From an uncultured Mollicutes bacterium (GTDB lineage: Bacteria > Bacillota_I > Bacilli_A > RFN20 > CAG-826), in contig CALBGF010000098.1 of the NCBI GenBank assembly GCA_937893635.1, positions 1 through 9,956 of the forward strand: a stretch of DNA of 9,956 nt. Direction: 5' to 3'. Numbering within the stretch: position 1 is the stretch's first letter; each line of letters begins with the position of its first letter. Under the pieces are notes generated by a model, which saw only the letters and a list, made by a program, of their open reading frames with translations, made no database searches and had not been told where the DNA came from. The position numbers and the translations under genes are program-made. Of this stretch, positions 1 to 7,772 are shown piece by piece.

Positions 1-1133
1 ACAACAAAATAGTCTTTATCATCTTTAGATTCAACACGATAAGAATTATTAACTATTTGTGATTCACTATATCTTGTTACATTTAACTTTAAATTGCCAT
101 ATAATTCACCAAATTCATAAATTGATTTACTAGAAGATGAAGCTACTTTACTTTTATACATGTTATTATCATTAGTATTTTTTAGTCTAACGCTATCGTC
201 ATTAATATCATTCTTTAAATCCATGATATAATCTCCGGCTTTTAGCATTGATCCATCACTTAATGTTTGATCTAAATTAATATATAAATTTGTAGTATTA
301 TCATCATTTGTGGTGGATTTATTTACTCTTAAAGTATATGTAGGATGAGGCCAACCTTCTTGTAATTCAAGTAAAAGATATAATTGATCATATGTAACAT
401 TTTTGATAGAAGAGTTAATAATGAAGTAAGGTATGTTATCCACTACTTCAGTTTTAACACTATTAACTTTGATTTTTGGATTAACATCTCTTAAATCATT
501 AAAAGTATAGTATTTAGTTTCTTTTGCTAAATCATATGTTCCATCTTTTAATAAACAATATGGTTGTACTTTGATGGAGTTATCTAATTCTGAAGTAGGA
601 ATATTACGTATTTCTACAGTCATAAATAAATTATAAGAAGTAGAACTATCTTCAATATATTCGGAAATTGCTTTAAATTCAGCGCCTTCATGACTATTAT
701 AGTAACTTGATAATTCGGTGCCATAAATGGTTTTATTTCCATTTGTATCTGTTTCAGAATAAGAATAATATAAAGCATCAACATCAAACATTTTATCTAC
801 TTTTGTAGTTTCACCATCAATGGTTTTTTCATATTCAATATGGAATCCAAATGTTCCAGGTAATGATAATTTATTATTATCATCCATATCAACTTTGACA
901 GCGGAAATAAAGCGAATACTATTTTTTGTTTCATCTACTTTAGCTTTAGAATTAGAAACATATTGACCTTCACCATCATTAAAATCAATACTTTTATGGA
1001 CATAATTTGTAGGATTAATTTTAATGGCGAGATCATTTGAATCTGCACTATGATTAGATGATGTTATTCCAATAATTGCCGCACATAAAGTAATAGTGCT
1101 TAAGGCAAAATACGCTATTTTCTTAGTTTTCAT
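1..1133 (-). CDS. Exported protein of unknown function, 3' part missing (window edge)
   Basis: The frame is open from an ATG at 1133 to the left edge with no stop, giving 377 residues and an unknown remainder. The N-terminus is a typical Sec signal peptide: KTKK, a hydrophobic stretch at about residues 6-24, then a small and polar region (SSNHSA) where cleavage is likely near residue 30. The mature part is rich in Asp, Asn, Ser, Thr and Tyr, as in secreted beta-rich proteins. Residues 73-79 read IRFISAV, followed about 15 residues later by LPGTFGFHIEY. Near residues 176-201 is a NIP...VQPYCLLKDGTYD stretch. From memory, this R-F-[IV]-S/A ... GF ... IP ... PY ... DG pattern recurs in exported proteins of gut Firmicutes, without an assigned function. 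The start is supported by AGAGGTG at 1139-1145, five bases upstream. It is the last visible gene of the group and begins 12 nt after the small peptide gene. A role in glycan use is suggested only by the neighbours. Confidence 0.9.
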   Translation of the reverse strand, partial: MKTKKIAYFALSTITLCAAIIGITSSNHSADSNDLAIKINPTNYVHKSIDFNDGEGQYVSNSKAKVDETKNSIRFISAVKVDMDDNNKLSLPGTFGFHIEYEKTIDGETTKVDKMFDVDALYYSYSETDTNGNKTIYGTELSSYYNSHEGAEFKAISEYIEDSSTSYNLFMTVEIRNIPTSELDNSIKVQPYCLLKDGTYDLAKETKYYTFNDLRDVNPKIKVNSVKTEVVDNIPYFIINSSIKNVTYDQLYLLLELQEGWPHPTYTLRVNKSTTNDDNTTNLYINLDQTLSDGSMLKAGDYIMDLKNDINDDSVRLKNTNDNNMYKSKVASSSSKSIYEFGELYGNLKLNVTRYSESQIVNNSYRVESKDDKDYFV

Positions 1134-1138
1134 AATTT

Positions 1139-1145
1139 CACCTCT
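1139..1145 (-). promoter_or_regulatory. Ribosome binding site of the exported protein gene
   Basis: On the minus strand this reads AGAGGTG, five bases before the ATG at 1133. It begins directly after the TAA of the small peptide gene (1146-1148), so ribosomes ending the peptide stop on top of this site. That layout suggests translational coupling (inference). Confidence 0.75.
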
Positions 1146-1286
1146 TTACCAATCAAACCCATTGCTGGTATCATTTTGAGCATCTTCATCATAAGTAATT
1201 TGTGGTAAGTCTGAGGAAGATAAAATCACATCGTCTAGTACAATTTCAAGTAAACTTAAATTAGGCTTTTCATAAATCTTTTTCAT
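1146..1286 (-). CDS. 46-residue peptide with an N-terminal KKIYEKP motif, unknown function
   Basis: The ATG at 1286 opens a 46-codon frame ending in TAA at 1146-1148. The peptide starts MKKIYEKPNLSLLEIV, continues with an acidic-hydrophobic DDVILSSSD stretch, and ends in an acidic, Asn/Gln-rich tail finishing NGFDW. The charge pattern is basic at the front and acidic behind, with no membrane segment and no cysteine. GGAGG at 1298-1302 lies 11 bases upstream, and the frame fills the gap between its neighbours almost exactly. It overlaps the last 17 nt of the glycosidase gene in another frame and ends 12 nt before the exported protein gene. From memory, small proteins starting K-K-x-Y-x-K-P with a DVI.[AS]S-like centre are common in gut Firmicutes and mostly unnamed; some resemble leader peptides of modified peptides. 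A precursor or signal peptide role is possible, but no modification enzyme or dedicated exporter is visible here. Confidence 0.8.
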   Translation of the reverse strand: MKKIYEKPNLSLLEIVLDDVILSSSDLPQITYDEDAQNDTSNGFDW

Positions 1287-4200
1287 TCTTAGTTTTTCCT
1301 CCAATTGATTTATTTTTACACAATTTTTCTAGCTCTTTTTTTCTTAAATTAAGGCTATTAATTTGTGCTTTTATTTGTTCTAATTCATTTTTTATATCGG
1401 TCATTTGATCTGTTATTTCTAAATCATTAGTTACAAGTTTTGCTTTTTTTGGCTTTAATATGTAATAGACTGCAAAACCCATAGAAGCAACAATAAGAAT
1501 ATCTAATCCAACTAGTAAAGGTTTCCACCAAGGGAAGACATAGTTTCTAGTAGATTGACCAATAATTGCAGTAAATGGATCATTAGTTGCATCATAATTT
1601 AAATAAGCATTATAAGTATCACAAATTGTGTATATTACATTTTTAGCTGCTAATCGTGCAGCATACATTTGTGCTGCAGAATTTTTATCTAAAGGAGTTT
1701 GATTTACTTCAGCAGGATTAAGCCAAATATCATTTCCCGCTAAAACACCTTGATAGGCTTTCATCCAACCAACACCATTGGAGAAGTCAGTAATAACAGT
1801 TCCTTTAAATCCCCATTCAGTTCGTAAAATATCAGTCAATAATGCTCTATTAGCGCCAGTCCAAATTCCACCAAGAGAATTAAAACTACTCATTATTGCA
1901 TTTGCGCCATTTTTGACAGCAATTTCAAATGGACGATTATATACTTCACGTAATGCTTGTTCAGTTAAGAAACAATCAATATCAGTCATAGAAGATTGAT
2001 AAGCGGTAAAGTGTTTTAAATAACAATACATAAAGTTTGTTTTTGCTCCATTAATAACATAACTTGCCATTGATCCAGAAAGATAAGCATCTTCACTATA
2101 ATATTCAAAATATCTTCCTGTATATGGTGTTCTTTGTAAATTAACACCTGGAGCATACCAGCCATTTATTCCAGTTGCGTTTCCTTCTGAAGCAACTGAC
2201 CTTCCCATAGAAAACGCTAATTCTTTATTGAATGTACACGCTAGTGTTTGTTCTCCCATATATGCTGTCCACATTGCGCCACCAGCAATTGAACCGAAGT
2301 GATATTGGAAACCTTCTGGTCCATCATAATCAAGTAATTCTTTTTTACCAATTGATTCAATTGCGCGCGTTCTAAAACCTGATTTCTCTACTAAGTCACA
2401 TAAGTCATCTTTAGTTAATTGATTTAATAATGGATCCCATACTTCGGATTTGTTGAAATTAGAAGGATCCGCTAAAGCTTTAATTAATTCTTCATTAGGT
2501 ATTAATTTAGTTTTGCTATACATTCCTAAATCAGATTTGCTTGGATTTGATTTATCTTCTTTAAGCCATAATCTTAAGTCTCCGCTTTGTCCTTGAGTAG
2601 GCATTTGGACATCATTATAACCGGTATATAAATAATCTCTTAATGAAACAACTTTATTTAATGGTAAACTAGTTGTTTCTTTTGGAAAAGTACCAGCAAA
2701 ATCAGCACGAGATAAATAAGTAACTTCGCCAATGTTTTTACCATCAATTGGAGCGTTTCCATAACTAGAAGTACCAGTGAATCTATTTTTTACTAATTGA
2801 TTAGTAACTGGGTCTCTTTTATAAATCATAGTGTTTTCAAGATTGAATGTTGTAACTGCTTTATCACAACTATTTAAATGATGACTATCATTCATTAGTT
2901 TAATTTGATATTCGCCTTTATCTAATTCATATGTTCTTGCACCATTGTTATTTTTGTCATAACAATCATAAGAAGCAAAATCATAGATAGAGAAAGATAA
3001 AGTTACTTGTTGTTCTTCATTAGGGTTTAATAATTGTGTTTTAGCATAATCCATTAATTTTACATATGGTTTTTCAATTTCGCCTTTATAATAAGGAGTA
3101 GTAATGTAACACTGTACAACTTCCTTACCCGCAACTTCGCCAATATTTTTAACAGTAACTTTTACTTCGATTTTTGCTTTACGATTAGTAATAGTTTTTT
3201 CTTTTTCATTAAGTAAATTTAAATCATTATCATTTGTTCCTTCAACAAAAGAAGTCACGCTATCGACATGCCAGCTAAAAGAAGTATAAGATAATCCATA
3301 ACCAAATGGATAAGAAACTACGCCATCATATCCTTTACCATATTCGTTATCAATATTATCAAAGTATCCTTCTTCATTAGCAGTTTCATACCAGAAGTAT
3401 CCATAATAGATATCTTCGGCAAAAGTTAATTGTTTGGCACTAGTCAAATTAGCGCTGTTAAGGAAAGTTGGATCAAGTTTATGATCTAAGGCATAAGTAG
3501 AAGAAACATGTCCAGATGGATTTATTTTTCCGCTTAATATATTTCCAATTGATTTTGTTCCGACTTGTCCAGGATATCCCACGAATAAGCAAGCATCAAT
3601 TTTATCATTTTGTAAGAATTTGGTTTCAATTGGATTGCTAGTATTTAATAAAACTATAACTTTGGAAAAGTTTTTAGTTACAATATCAATCATGTCTTCC
3701 TCTTCAGTTGATATTTGTAAATATGTTCTAGAACTATCAGTGGGTAACTTATATTTTGGCTGATCCATGTGAATATCAAACTGTTCTCCGCCATATCTCA
3801 TAATGGTAATAATAGCAATACTAGAAAAGTTTTTAGCATTGTTAATTAGTTCATCAGTATAAAACGAACGATCTGGTTCTACAATTTGACATATTCCGCC
3901 CGTACCATTATTTTCACAAATTCTTTTTGGACAATATTCTGTGTATTTGTTAAATAATTCTTCGTTGATTTTAAATCCAGTTTCTTCTAATCCTTTTTTT
4001 AATGTCACTCTTGTTTCATCATTTACTGGTGCAGCACCGGACCCTCCACCTGTTAACAAAAATCCATTATCAGTAGAAGCCCAACCAAATAAATTAACAT
4101 TAGTTTCACTAGCACTTAATGGTAAGGCATTATTTTCATTTTTTAATAATACCATACCTTCATTATTAATATTTTCCACTAGTTCCTTACCTTTAGTTAG

Positions 4201-4377
4201 AGCGTTTTGTACATGTTCGCCGTTAAAAGAAGTACCATCACCACATAATAAATTAGTAATTTGATTACTCCATTGAGCGCATAAAACATTTCCAACTGTT
4301 AAAGCTATTAATACAATTCCCATAAATGAAAATAAAACATAATGGGCTGGTTTTGGTTTATTAATTTTTATTTTCAT
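1270..4377 (-). CDS. Membrane-anchored family GH3 beta-glycosidase with inverted domain order
   Basis: Predicted retaining exo-beta-glycosidase (beta-glucosidase or xylosidase type), 1035 residues. The order is reversed from the usual GH3 layout. An alpha/beta sandwich domain comes first (about 65-370: NEGMVLLKN at 72-80, GGGSGA at 110-115, GGE with putative acid/base E198, YPFGYGLSY near 356-364). A fibronectin-III-like domain follows (about 400-515), and the TIM barrel is last (about 645-930). Barrel marks are DGPEG (D685), GRYFEYYSED (755-763), KHF (788-790) and VITDF with putative nucleophile D864. This order is known from Ruminococcus albus and Butyrivibrio beta-glucosidases. A membrane segment at about 13-33 and another at about 951-974, both with lysines on the cell side, suggest an outside catalytic body tethered at both ends. 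The tail (about 988-1019) is a predicted cytoplasmic coiled coil. AAAGGAG at 4388-4394 supports the start, 4 nt after the lipoprotein stop. Substrate cannot be read from sequence. Confidence 0.93.
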   Translation of the reverse strand: MKIKINKPKPAHYVLFSFMGIVLIALTVGNVLCAQWSNQITNLLCGDGTSFNGEHVQNALTKGKELVENINNEGMVLLKNENNALPLSASETNVNLFGWASTDNGFLLTGGGSGAAPVNDETRVTLKKGLEETGFKINEELFNKYTEYCPKRICENNGTGGICQIVEPDRSFYTDELINNAKNFSSIAIITIMRYGGEQFDIHMDQPKYKLPTDSSRTYLQISTEEEDMIDIVTKNFSKVIVLLNTSNPIETKFLQNDKIDACLFVGYPGQVGTKSIGNILSGKINPSGHVSSTYALDHKLDPTFLNSANLTSAKQLTFAEDIYYGYFWYETANEEGYFDNIDNEYGKGYDGVVSYPFGYGLSYTSFSWHVDSVTSFVEGTNDNDLNLLNEKEKTITNRKAKIEVKVTVKNIGEVAGKEVVQCYITTPYYKGEIEKPYVKLMDYAKTQLLNPNEEQQVTLSFSIYDFASYDCYDKNNNGARTYELDKGEYQIKLMNDSHHLNSCDKAVTTFNLENTMIYKRDPVTNQLVKNRFTGTSSYGNAPIDGKNIGEVTYLSRADFAGTFPKETTSLPLNKVVSLRDYLYTGYNDVQMPTQGQSGDLRLWLKEDKSNPSKSDLGMYSKTKLIPNEELIKALADPSNFNKSEVWDPLLNQLTKDDLCDLVEKSGFRTRAIESIGKKELLDYDGPEGFQYHFGSIAGGAMWTAYMGEQTLACTFNKELAFSMGRSVASEGNATGINGWYAPGVNLQRTPYTGRYFEYYSEDAYLSGSMASYVINGAKTNFMYCYLKHFTAYQSSMTDIDCFLTEQALREVYNRPFEIAVKNGANAIMSSFNSLGGIWTGANRALLTDILRTEWGFKGTVITDFSNGVGWMKAYQGVLAGNDIWLNPAEVNQTPLDKNSAAQMYAARLAAKNVIYTICDTYNAYLNYDATNDPFTAIIGQSTRNYVFPWWKPLLVGLDILIVASMGFAVYYILKPKKAKLVTNDLEITDQMTDIKNELEQIKAQINSLNLRKKELEKLCKNKSIGGKTKNEKDL
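1298..1302 (-). promoter_or_regulatory. Ribosome binding site inside the glycosidase gene, for the small peptide
   Basis: The minus strand reads GGAGG here, 11 bases before the ATG at 1286. It lies in the Gly-Gly codons of the glycosidase C-terminus. A full Shine-Dalgarno core at this place is the main reason to accept the overlapping 46-codon gene as real. Confidence 0.7.
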
Positions 4378-4381
4378 GTAA

Positions 4382-6322
4382 TTATTGCTCCTTTATTAAG
4401 TAGTTTATTGAAATCTTATCAATATTTATTGTCATATCAGAGTTTCCACCCCAAGGATGAGTTGGACAATCGAAAGCAGGACATAAGAAATCTAAAGTAA
4501 TCTCGTTATCACCGATTTCTAAATCAATATCTAATATTTTTAATGTTTCCCATTTGGTAAATCTTTCATCCCAACCGCCAGTTTCATATTCTTGACCTTT
4601 GTATGCAATACTAGGAACCGCAACTTGTTTACCATTAACTTTCATAGTAAATATTTTATTTATTTCTGCATCTCCAATATCTTTTGGATTGCCATTTGCA
4701 TCATAATTTAAAACATAATTACTACTTGCAGTCATATTTAAAGATGCCTTTTGTGCAATTTCTGAATAGATATGGAATGTTACTTTATCATTTTTATATA
4801 TTGAACCTAGATATGATCCTTGATTTTTTCCATCCATCTTAGAAGATGCGACTTCTACATAATTACCGCTCTTTTTATATGTTTCAAATTCTTCTATTGA
4901 TAAAGAATTATTATGTTCGGCTTCTAGAGTAATAGTTTTATTAATGGTTTTTTGACATCTTGAACAAGTACCAATATCATTTTCCCATACTAAGTTGTGG
5001 CCAAGTGCTTCAATAATTGGTAATGATGTAATTTCGTTTTTACCTTCTTCACCTAAAAACATTTTTCCACAAGTACAAGTGTAGTAAGTATTTATTCCTT
5101 TATCGGTACAAGTAGGTTTTTTACCATCTATTTTAGTAAGTTTATGAGTATGATTATTATCAATGTAATTGACCTTTAAATAATCTACATTAGCTAATTT
5201 AGCTTGACCATTTTCGTCGTTTGCGCCAATGCAAACCAATTTAACACTATTAAAACCTTTTTTTACATCAAACTCACCAAGATTTACTAACTTCCAATTA
5301 GCAAATATTGAATAACTTCCTTTTTTATCAAGAGTCCACTCCATACCTTCTAATAATTCGTGAGGTAAAGTAGTGACTTGATTATTAAATTGAACTTCAA
5401 ATGTTTCATCAATATAAATATCCCCAGCTTTAGTCGGAGCCCAAGAAGATGAACCATCTTCGTTAACCCCAATTGCTAAGGTGTAGGCACTACTAGCATT
5501 AAGCATTAAGTTAGCTTTTATATCTTTGTTAGAGTAGAAGTTGAATATTAATCCTCTACCATAAGCGATTTCACCCATATAAGTATTATTAGAAGCTGTT
5601 TCAATATTAGATATTCTTGGTGTATCTTCTTTACCAGAACTATTCATCACACCATTACCAATTAAATCAGTATAGAAAAATTCATTTTCGTTACTTTTAG
5701 TTTCAGCTTCTATTAAAGAATAGTTACCAAACATTGTAAATTGATAAGATTTATCGCCATATTCAATAGAAATATTATGTTCTCCAGCACCAACAAAATA
5801 GTTTGAATCAGTAATAACTTCTTCGTTATCTTTGATGATATAATTGCTTAATGTTTCAATAGAGTTATCTAAGTTAACTACTTTTACTTCTAAATCATTT
5901 TTAAAATTAACATATCTTGTTTGTCCGTTTTTTTCAATTTTTGAATCATCAACAATTAATTCATTAATTTTGATTTCATCCATAGAAATAACTTCAACAG
6001 GATAATCAAGTGAACATTCTTCATAAGTAAAAGTTACTTTTGTATCACCTTTAGAAAATTGCTTAGGAGCGATAGTAAATTCCCCATCATATAATTCATC
6101 ATCAATATCATCAGACCATTTCGCAACAAGTTTTAAACCAGTAGTATCAAATGATTCACCGACAATGTAACTAGTTTTTTTAGGACTAGAAAGAACTTCT
6201 AAAGAAGTAACATATGGATCTTCGCTTGTGACTCCACTGATGGAAGTATGAGAAGAACCGCTAGTGGCATGTGAACAAGATGATAAAACAAGTAAACCTA
6301 ATAATAAATATATCTTTTTCAT
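4382..6322 (-). CDS. Surface lipoprotein with Ig-like domains and two carbohydrate-binding-like modules
   Basis: 646 residues. The signal peptide ends in a lipobox, LSSC, with C16 as the lipidated cysteine, so the protein should sit on the outer face of the membrane. After a Ser/Thr linker comes a Big_3-type bacterial Ig-like domain (about 37-112: YIVGESFDTTGLKL) and a second Ig-like stretch (about 117-197). Two related beta-sandwich modules follow (about 201-387 and 463-643), each starting with an E-A-E motif and ending in a V/I-D-x-[IL]-x-[IV]-N-Y strand; they resemble CBM6/CBM35-like domains. Between them lies a Cys/His-rich segment (391-458) with C405, C416, C418, C453 and C456 and the ATC-like PTCTDKG ... 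GHN pattern seen repeatedly in Firmicutes surface proteins. There is no catalytic domain. Being first in the group before the GH3 enzyme, it probably binds glycan at the surface. GGAGG at 6326-6330 supports the start. An ABC-transporter binding protein is unlikely given the domains. Confidence 0.88.
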   Translation of the reverse strand: MKKIYLLLGLLVLSSCSHATSGSSHTSISGVTSEDPYVTSLEVLSSPKKTSYIVGESFDTTGLKLVAKWSDDIDDELYDGEFTIAPKQFSKGDTKVTFTYEECSLDYPVEVISMDEIKINELIVDDSKIEKNGQTRYVNFKNDLEVKVVNLDNSIETLSNYIIKDNEEVITDSNYFVGAGEHNISIEYGDKSYQFTMFGNYSLIEAETKSNENEFFYTDLIGNGVMNSSGKEDTPRISNIETASNNTYMGEIAYGRGLIFNFYSNKDIKANLMLNASSAYTLAIGVNEDGSSSWAPTKAGDIYIDETFEVQFNNQVTTLPHELLEGMEWTLDKKGSYSIFANWKLVNLGEFDVKKGFNSVKLVCIGANDENGQAKLANVDYLKVNYIDNNHTHKLTKIDGKKPTCTDKGINTYYTCTCGKMFLGEEGKNEITSLPIIEALGHNLVWENDIGTCSRCQKTINKTITLEAEHNNSLSIEEFETYKKSGNYVEVASSKMDGKNQGSYLGSIYKNDKVTFHIYSEIAQKASLNMTASSNYVLNYDANGNPKDIGDAEINKIFTMKVNGKQVAVPSIAYKGQEYETGGWDERFTKWETLKILDIDLEIGDNEITLDFLCPAFDCPTHPWGGNSDMTINIDKISINYLIKEQ

Positions 6323-6342
6323 AATCCTCCAAAGAGCAATTA

Positions 6343-6359
6343 TAAACTGCCTAAGTTTA
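6343..6359 (-). repeat. Inverted repeat in the lipoprotein gene leader
   Basis: Perfect 6-bp arms TAAACT and AGTTTA flank 5 bases, about 21 nt upstream of the lipoprotein ATG and downstream of the proposed promoter. It could be an operator or a weak leader hairpin. Short AT-rich palindromes arise easily by chance, so confidence is low. Confidence 0.3.
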
Positions 6360-6381
6360 AGATATATGAAAAAAATTTCGT

Positions 6382-6422
6382 ATTATATAAATATAATGTA
6401 AGCGGTTTAAAAAAGTGTGCAA
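6382..6422 (-). promoter_or_regulatory. Putative promoter of the lipoprotein-glycosidase group
   Basis: In the 104-nt gap between the kinase stop and the lipoprotein start, the minus strand offers TATAAT at 6387-6382. A weak -35 box, TTAAAC, lies 17 bases upstream at 6410-6405. An alternative pair is TTGCAC at 6422-6417 with TACATT at 6400-6395 (16-bp spacer). Either would give a leader of about 50 nt or more with GGAGG near its end. The exact boxes are uncertain, but a separate promoter here is likely given the gap and the operator over it. Confidence 0.5.
6397..6410. promoter_or_regulatory. cre/LacI-family operator-like site over the promoter
   Basis: The plus strand reads TGTAAGCGGTTTAA. 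Against the CcpA cre consensus TGWNANCGNTNWCA it mismatches at one position only (A for C at position 13). It overlaps the proposed -35 region of the lipoprotein-glycosidase group, a position expected for repression. This fits carbon catabolite control by CcpA, or control by a local LacI-type regulator, of a sugar-use operon. No such regulator gene lies in the window. Confidence 0.55.
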
Positions 6423-6426
6423 GTGG

Positions 6427-7770
6427 CTAATTATTTGTATCTTGCAAGATTATATTTATTTCGAATATGTTATTATTTGTTGATATTTTAATATCACCAT
6501 TATATTTTTTTACAATTTTATCAATGCTTTTTAAACCAAACCCATGATTTTGATTGTCTTTTTTTGTGGTGATAAATTTGTTGTTTTCCACTAAGACATT
6601 GCCATCATAAGAATTGTAAATATAAATCAAAATTAATTTGCCTTTTTTGTTAATGTTTAAACCAATAGTCCTTTTACCAATTTCTACTTTTTCAGTTGCT
6701 TCAATAGCGTTATCGAGTAAATTTCCAAATAATGAATATATTTCAATAGCATTTAAAAATGACAAACAATCAGCGTTAATAATACAAGTTAAATCAATAT
6801 TTTTTCTTAAACAAATTGTATTCTTTTCAGTTAAAACAGCATTTAAGGCAGTATTTGTAGTTTTAAAAGTTGAGTCATAGTCACTAACGATTTTATTAAA
6901 GTCATTAACAATTTCTTCGTTATCTTTCAAAGAATTTAAATGATTAGCAAATTGCTTTAAGTCATGACATTTAATATTCATTGCTTCCATATTTTCAATA
7001 GCGTTTTTATATTGCTTTTGTTCTAAAACTTGTAATTTTTTTAACACTAATAAATCAGTTTCAGCTTTTTTTCTTTTTGGTAGTTCAAATAAAAGTAATA
7101 GAACAACTAAACAACAAAGAATATTAAAAATGTGCAAAATACATTTACTAGAAATATCAGAATCTTTTAACGAATATGTAATTATTGAACTAAATACGAT
7201 ATTTATTGGTATGAGCAGTACCGCAAGTAGAATTGCGGTGGAAGTATCTAATTTTAGTGATTCTTTATCTTTGAGTTGAAAATTAACATAGATAAAAGAC
7301 AAGAAATAAATTAAAGCAAATATCTGAATGTAAAAGGTGTATTGTAATACTTGAATAAACCAAGCTCTACCACCGAAACTAAATATGTTACTAGCGTACA
7401 TTCCGCCATTGTTTAGTGCATCTTGTGGAATAAAAATAATAAGTGTTTCATAGCATTCTTGGGCAATATGTTGAATAGTATATCCGCCCATAGCAAAGAT
7501 GAATATTTTTTTAAATGATTCATCAAAGATAAAATATCCCACTAAGACGGTGATCATAAACATAGTTAAAAACATAATTGAACAATATAAAGAATCAAAT
7601 GATAAAATTGGTATAGCAAAAGAAAAGCCAAAACAAATAAGTAATCCGATTGGTAAACGCCAGGCTAAACCTTTTCTTGGCTTGAAATATAGAAAGAAGA
7701 AGCATTCAGCCAGTATTAACTCGAGCATAAAAATAGGTCGATATACAAATAATTCAGTTATCTTGTACAT
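6427..7770 (-). CDS. Membrane GHKL-type sensor histidine kinase (AgrC-like layout)
   Basis: 447 residues. The first 230 or so are six or seven hydrophobic membrane segments (about 13-29, 37-56, 62-82, 86-105, 138-163, 177-200, 209-230) with no large outside domain, so the cue is probably sensed within or close to the membrane. A helical linker rich in Lys, Glu and Leu (231-262) leads to the phospho-acceptor region KCHDLKQ with H269. The ATP-binding domain carries LFGNLLDNAIEA (N-box, N350 and N354) and NHGFGLKSI (408-416, G-box). This is the GHKL/HATPase_c_5 class used by AgrC and similar peptide-sensing kinases. The start lies 2 nt after the regulator stop, with AAAGGTG at 7778-7784, so the pair is co-transcribed and probably coupled. 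The kinase should phosphorylate the regulator encoded just upstream. No AgrB protease or AgrD precursor is visible, so a peptide ligand is only a possibility. Confidence 0.9.
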   Translation of the reverse strand: MYKITELFVYRPIFMLELILAECFFFLYFKPRKGLAWRLPIGLLICFGFSFAIPILSFDSLYCSIMFLTMFMITVLVGYFIFDESFKKIFIFAMGGYTIQHIAQECYETLIIFIPQDALNNGGMYASNIFSFGGRAWFIQVLQYTFYIQIFALIYFLSFIYVNFQLKDKESLKLDTSTAILLAVLLIPINIVFSSIITYSLKDSDISSKCILHIFNILCCLVVLLLLFELPKRKKAETDLLVLKKLQVLEQKQYKNAIENMEAMNIKCHDLKQFANHLNSLKDNEEIVNDFNKIVSDYDSTFKTTNTALNAVLTEKNTICLRKNIDLTCIINADCLSFLNAIEIYSLFGNLLDNAIEATEKVEIGKRTIGLNINKKGKLILIYIYNSYDGNVLVENNKFITTKKDNQNHGFGLKSIDKIVKKYNGDIKISTNNNIFEINIILQDTNN

Positions 7771-7772
7771 TA

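Noticed and set aside
1270..1286. TGA read as tryptophan (Mycoplasma-type code) extending the GH3 protein
   Set aside because: Tryptophan is written TGG throughout, no gene here has an internal TGA, and readthrough would add only two or three residues before a TAA.
1778..1999. Plus-strand open frame inside the GH3 gene, with a similar one at 3941-4264
   Set aside because: Both lie fully antisense to clear catalytic or sandwich domain sequence and show no family features.
6339..6344. TATAAT just upstream of the lipoprotein start as the -10 box
   Set aside because: It would leave a leader of about 10 nt starting at the ribosome binding site and has no good -35 box at 16-18 bp; the upstream promoter is more plausible.
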